Positions 5,833 to 6,408 of a stretch of 6,408 nt of DNA are shown piece by piece. The translations under genes and the position numbers were made by a program. Source of the DNA: an uncultured Chlorobiaceae bacterium. GTDB lineage: Bacteria > Bacteroidota > Chlorobiia > Chlorobiales > Chlorobiaceae. Position 1 is the first letter of the stretch. Every line of letters starts with the position of its first letter. Where the stretch lies: positions 1-6,408 of the forward strand of contig CAIYWF010000042.1 of the NCBI GenBank assembly GCA_903929845.1, given 5' to 3'. The notes below the pieces were generated by a model. That model did not search any database. It was not told the DNA's origin and saw nothing but the letters and a program-made list of their open reading frames with translations.

Positions 5833-5919
5833 ATGGTGCTGCTGGAAAATTTTTTACCACCCGATGTGCCGTCGAATAATTTCCTGACAGGGAAGAACAA
5901 AGAAGAAAATATGTTATGA
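5833..5919 (+). CDS. Candidate 28-codon leader peptide overlapping the methyltransferase start
   Basis: ATG at 5833 has a good ribosome binding site (AAGGA, 5819-5823, nine bases upstream). It opens a frame reading MVLLENFLPPDVPSNN and ending TGA 5917-5919. That stop overlaps the methyltransferase ATG (5916-5918) as ATGA, the pattern used for translational coupling. The methyltransferase ATG itself has only a weak AGAAGA upstream. No family is recognised. Alternative in-frame starts at 5764 and 5797 lack good ribosome binding sites; the frame is open back to a TAA at 5650. It could also be the worn end of an older gene. Confidence 0.35.
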   Translation: MVLLENFLPPDVPSNNFLTGKNKEENML

Positions 5920-6408
5920 CCCGGAACTACGACAAGTTGAAGACCCTGTTGATTGAGCTTTTTCAGCTCGACCAGCCTGACCTCGATTTTGGTCTCTACC
6001 GCATCATGCACGCCAAAAGTGCGGAGGTGACGCAGTTTCTCGACAAGGAGCTGCTGTCGCAGGTGACGGCGGCGTTTGGCCAGTTCAGGAGCGCCGACAA
6101 GGCTGAGATGGAGCGGGAGCTGAACAAAGTTATTGCGGGCGTGGAGGCGGCGGGAATGGAGCCTGAGCAATCGCCCAAGGTGCAGGCGTTGCGCGAGCAG
6201 CTCAAAAACGACGGCGTTGATGTGGGACGGCTTGAGAGCGAGGTGTACGACCACCTGTTCAGCTTTTTCCGCCGCTACTACTCCGAGGGCGACTTCCTTG
6301 CCAAACGGGTCTACAAGCCGGGAGTGTACGCCATTCCTTACGAAGGCGAGGAGGTGATGCTCCACTGGGCCAACAAGGATCAGTACTACATCAAAACCAG
6401 CGAGTACC
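5916..6408 (+). CDS. Site-specific DNA methyltransferase (type III R-M Mod-like), N-terminal part
   Basis: The first 164 codons of a protein that continues past the right edge. It begins MTRNYDKLKTLLIELFQLD, then DLDFGLYRIMHAKS (22-35). A charged, probably helical region with EMERELNKVIAGVEAAG follows, then DHLFSFFRRYYSEGDF (112-127), KPGVYAIPYEGEEV (134-147) and HWANKDQYYIKTSEY (150-164). From memory, these blocks are characteristic of the N-terminal region of large (around 900-1000 residue) adenine-specific methyltransferases annotated as type III restriction-modification Mod proteins. The catalytic motifs (FxGxG, DPPY) would lie beyond the window and cannot be checked. The start is ATG 5916, with an in-frame TAA at 5877-5879. 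Codons are visibly GC-richer, with G/C third positions, than the AT-rich spacer and the ATPase gene, suggesting a different origin. A restriction partner would be expected to the right. An alternative is a stand-alone or BREX-like methyltransferase. Confidence 0.82.
   Translation, partial: MTRNYDKLKTLLIELFQLDQPDLDFGLYRIMHAKSAEVTQFLDKELLSQVTAAFGQFRSADKAEMERELNKVIAGVEAAGMEPEQSPKVQALREQLKNDGVDVGRLESEVYDHLFSFFRRYYSEGDFLAKRVYKPGVYAIPYEGEEVMLHWANKDQYYIKTSEY

Larger units (their letters stand above)
5392..5915. other. Divergent AT-rich spacer between the ATPase gene and the methyltransferase gene
   Basis: These 524 bases separate two divergent genes and have no recognisable large gene. They hold a candidate promoter for the leftward gene, a cluster of three inverted repeats (5534-5611), two candidate small ORFs (5443-5556 and 5833-5919) and a TATACT box (5710-5715) with only a weak -35 partner. 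The octamer TTATAAAG occurs at 5575-5582 and 5615-5622. No tRNA or insertion sequence was recognised. Confidence 0.5.

Noticed and set aside
5598..5879. 93-codon plus-strand frame upstream of the methyltransferase
   Set aside because: It needs a non-ATG start, has no ribosome binding site and matches no family. The out-of-frame ATG at 5633 (55 codons) likewise lacks a ribosome binding site.
5724..6365. 213-codon minus-strand ORF opposite the methyltransferase start
   Set aside because: Its Leu/Arg/His-rich composition is typical of the antisense of a GC-rich gene; the plus strand has the conserved methyltransferase blocks.
1..6408. CRISPR array, tRNA or intact insertion sequence
   Set aside because: No regularly spaced repeats, no tRNA-like cloverleaf with recognisable T-arm signal and no transposase motifs were found by reading both strands.

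Overview
The window looks like part of a green sulfur bacterium (Chlorobi, Chlorobium/Pelodictyon type). The main reason is bchC, a bacteriochlorophyll a biosynthesis gene. The other gene types here (HipBA, an amplified AAA-ATPase/PD-(D/E)XK family, sulfatase-modifying-factor-like fragments) are also common in that group as far as I remember. The organism is inferred from gene content, not from a search.

Layout. (1) Positions 1-1251, minus strand: a conserved metabolic block with bchC (289-1251), followed 20 bases downstream by the start of a BMP-type nucleoside/sugar ABC transporter ATPase that runs off the left edge. A good sigma70-like promoter for bchC lies at 1441-1470, giving a leader of about 180 bases. 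(2) Positions 1252-1694: divergent intergenic region serving bchC (leftward) and hipBA (rightward). (3) Positions 1695-3343, plus strand: a complete hipBA-type toxin-antitoxin operon. The two genes overlap by ATGA, the kinase residues are intact, and a 7-bp-arm inverted repeat sits on the predicted -10 box. (4) Positions 3344-3873: an 81-base structured element (9-bp closing stem, internal hairpins, T-tract), then the decayed remains of a formylglycine-generating-enzyme-like gene. (5) Positions 3874-5391, minus strand: an intact AAA-ATPase-like/PD-(D/E)XK protein, convergent with hipA. (6) Positions 5392-5915: a divergent AT-rich spacer with clustered inverted repeats and two candidate small ORFs. 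(7) From 5916 to the right edge, plus strand and visibly GC-richer: the N-terminal 164 residues of a large DNA methyltransferase of the type III (Mod-like) class.

Taken together, a photosynthesis/transport block on the left borders an accessory segment of stress, persistence and DNA-modification genes on the right, with a pseudogene and possible regulatory RNA or hairpins between them. No tRNA, rRNA, CRISPR array or intact insertion sequence was recognised. The least explained items are the structured element after hipA, the hairpin cluster with a hydrophobic micro-ORF at 5443-5611, and the micro-ORF that ends inside the methyltransferase start codon.
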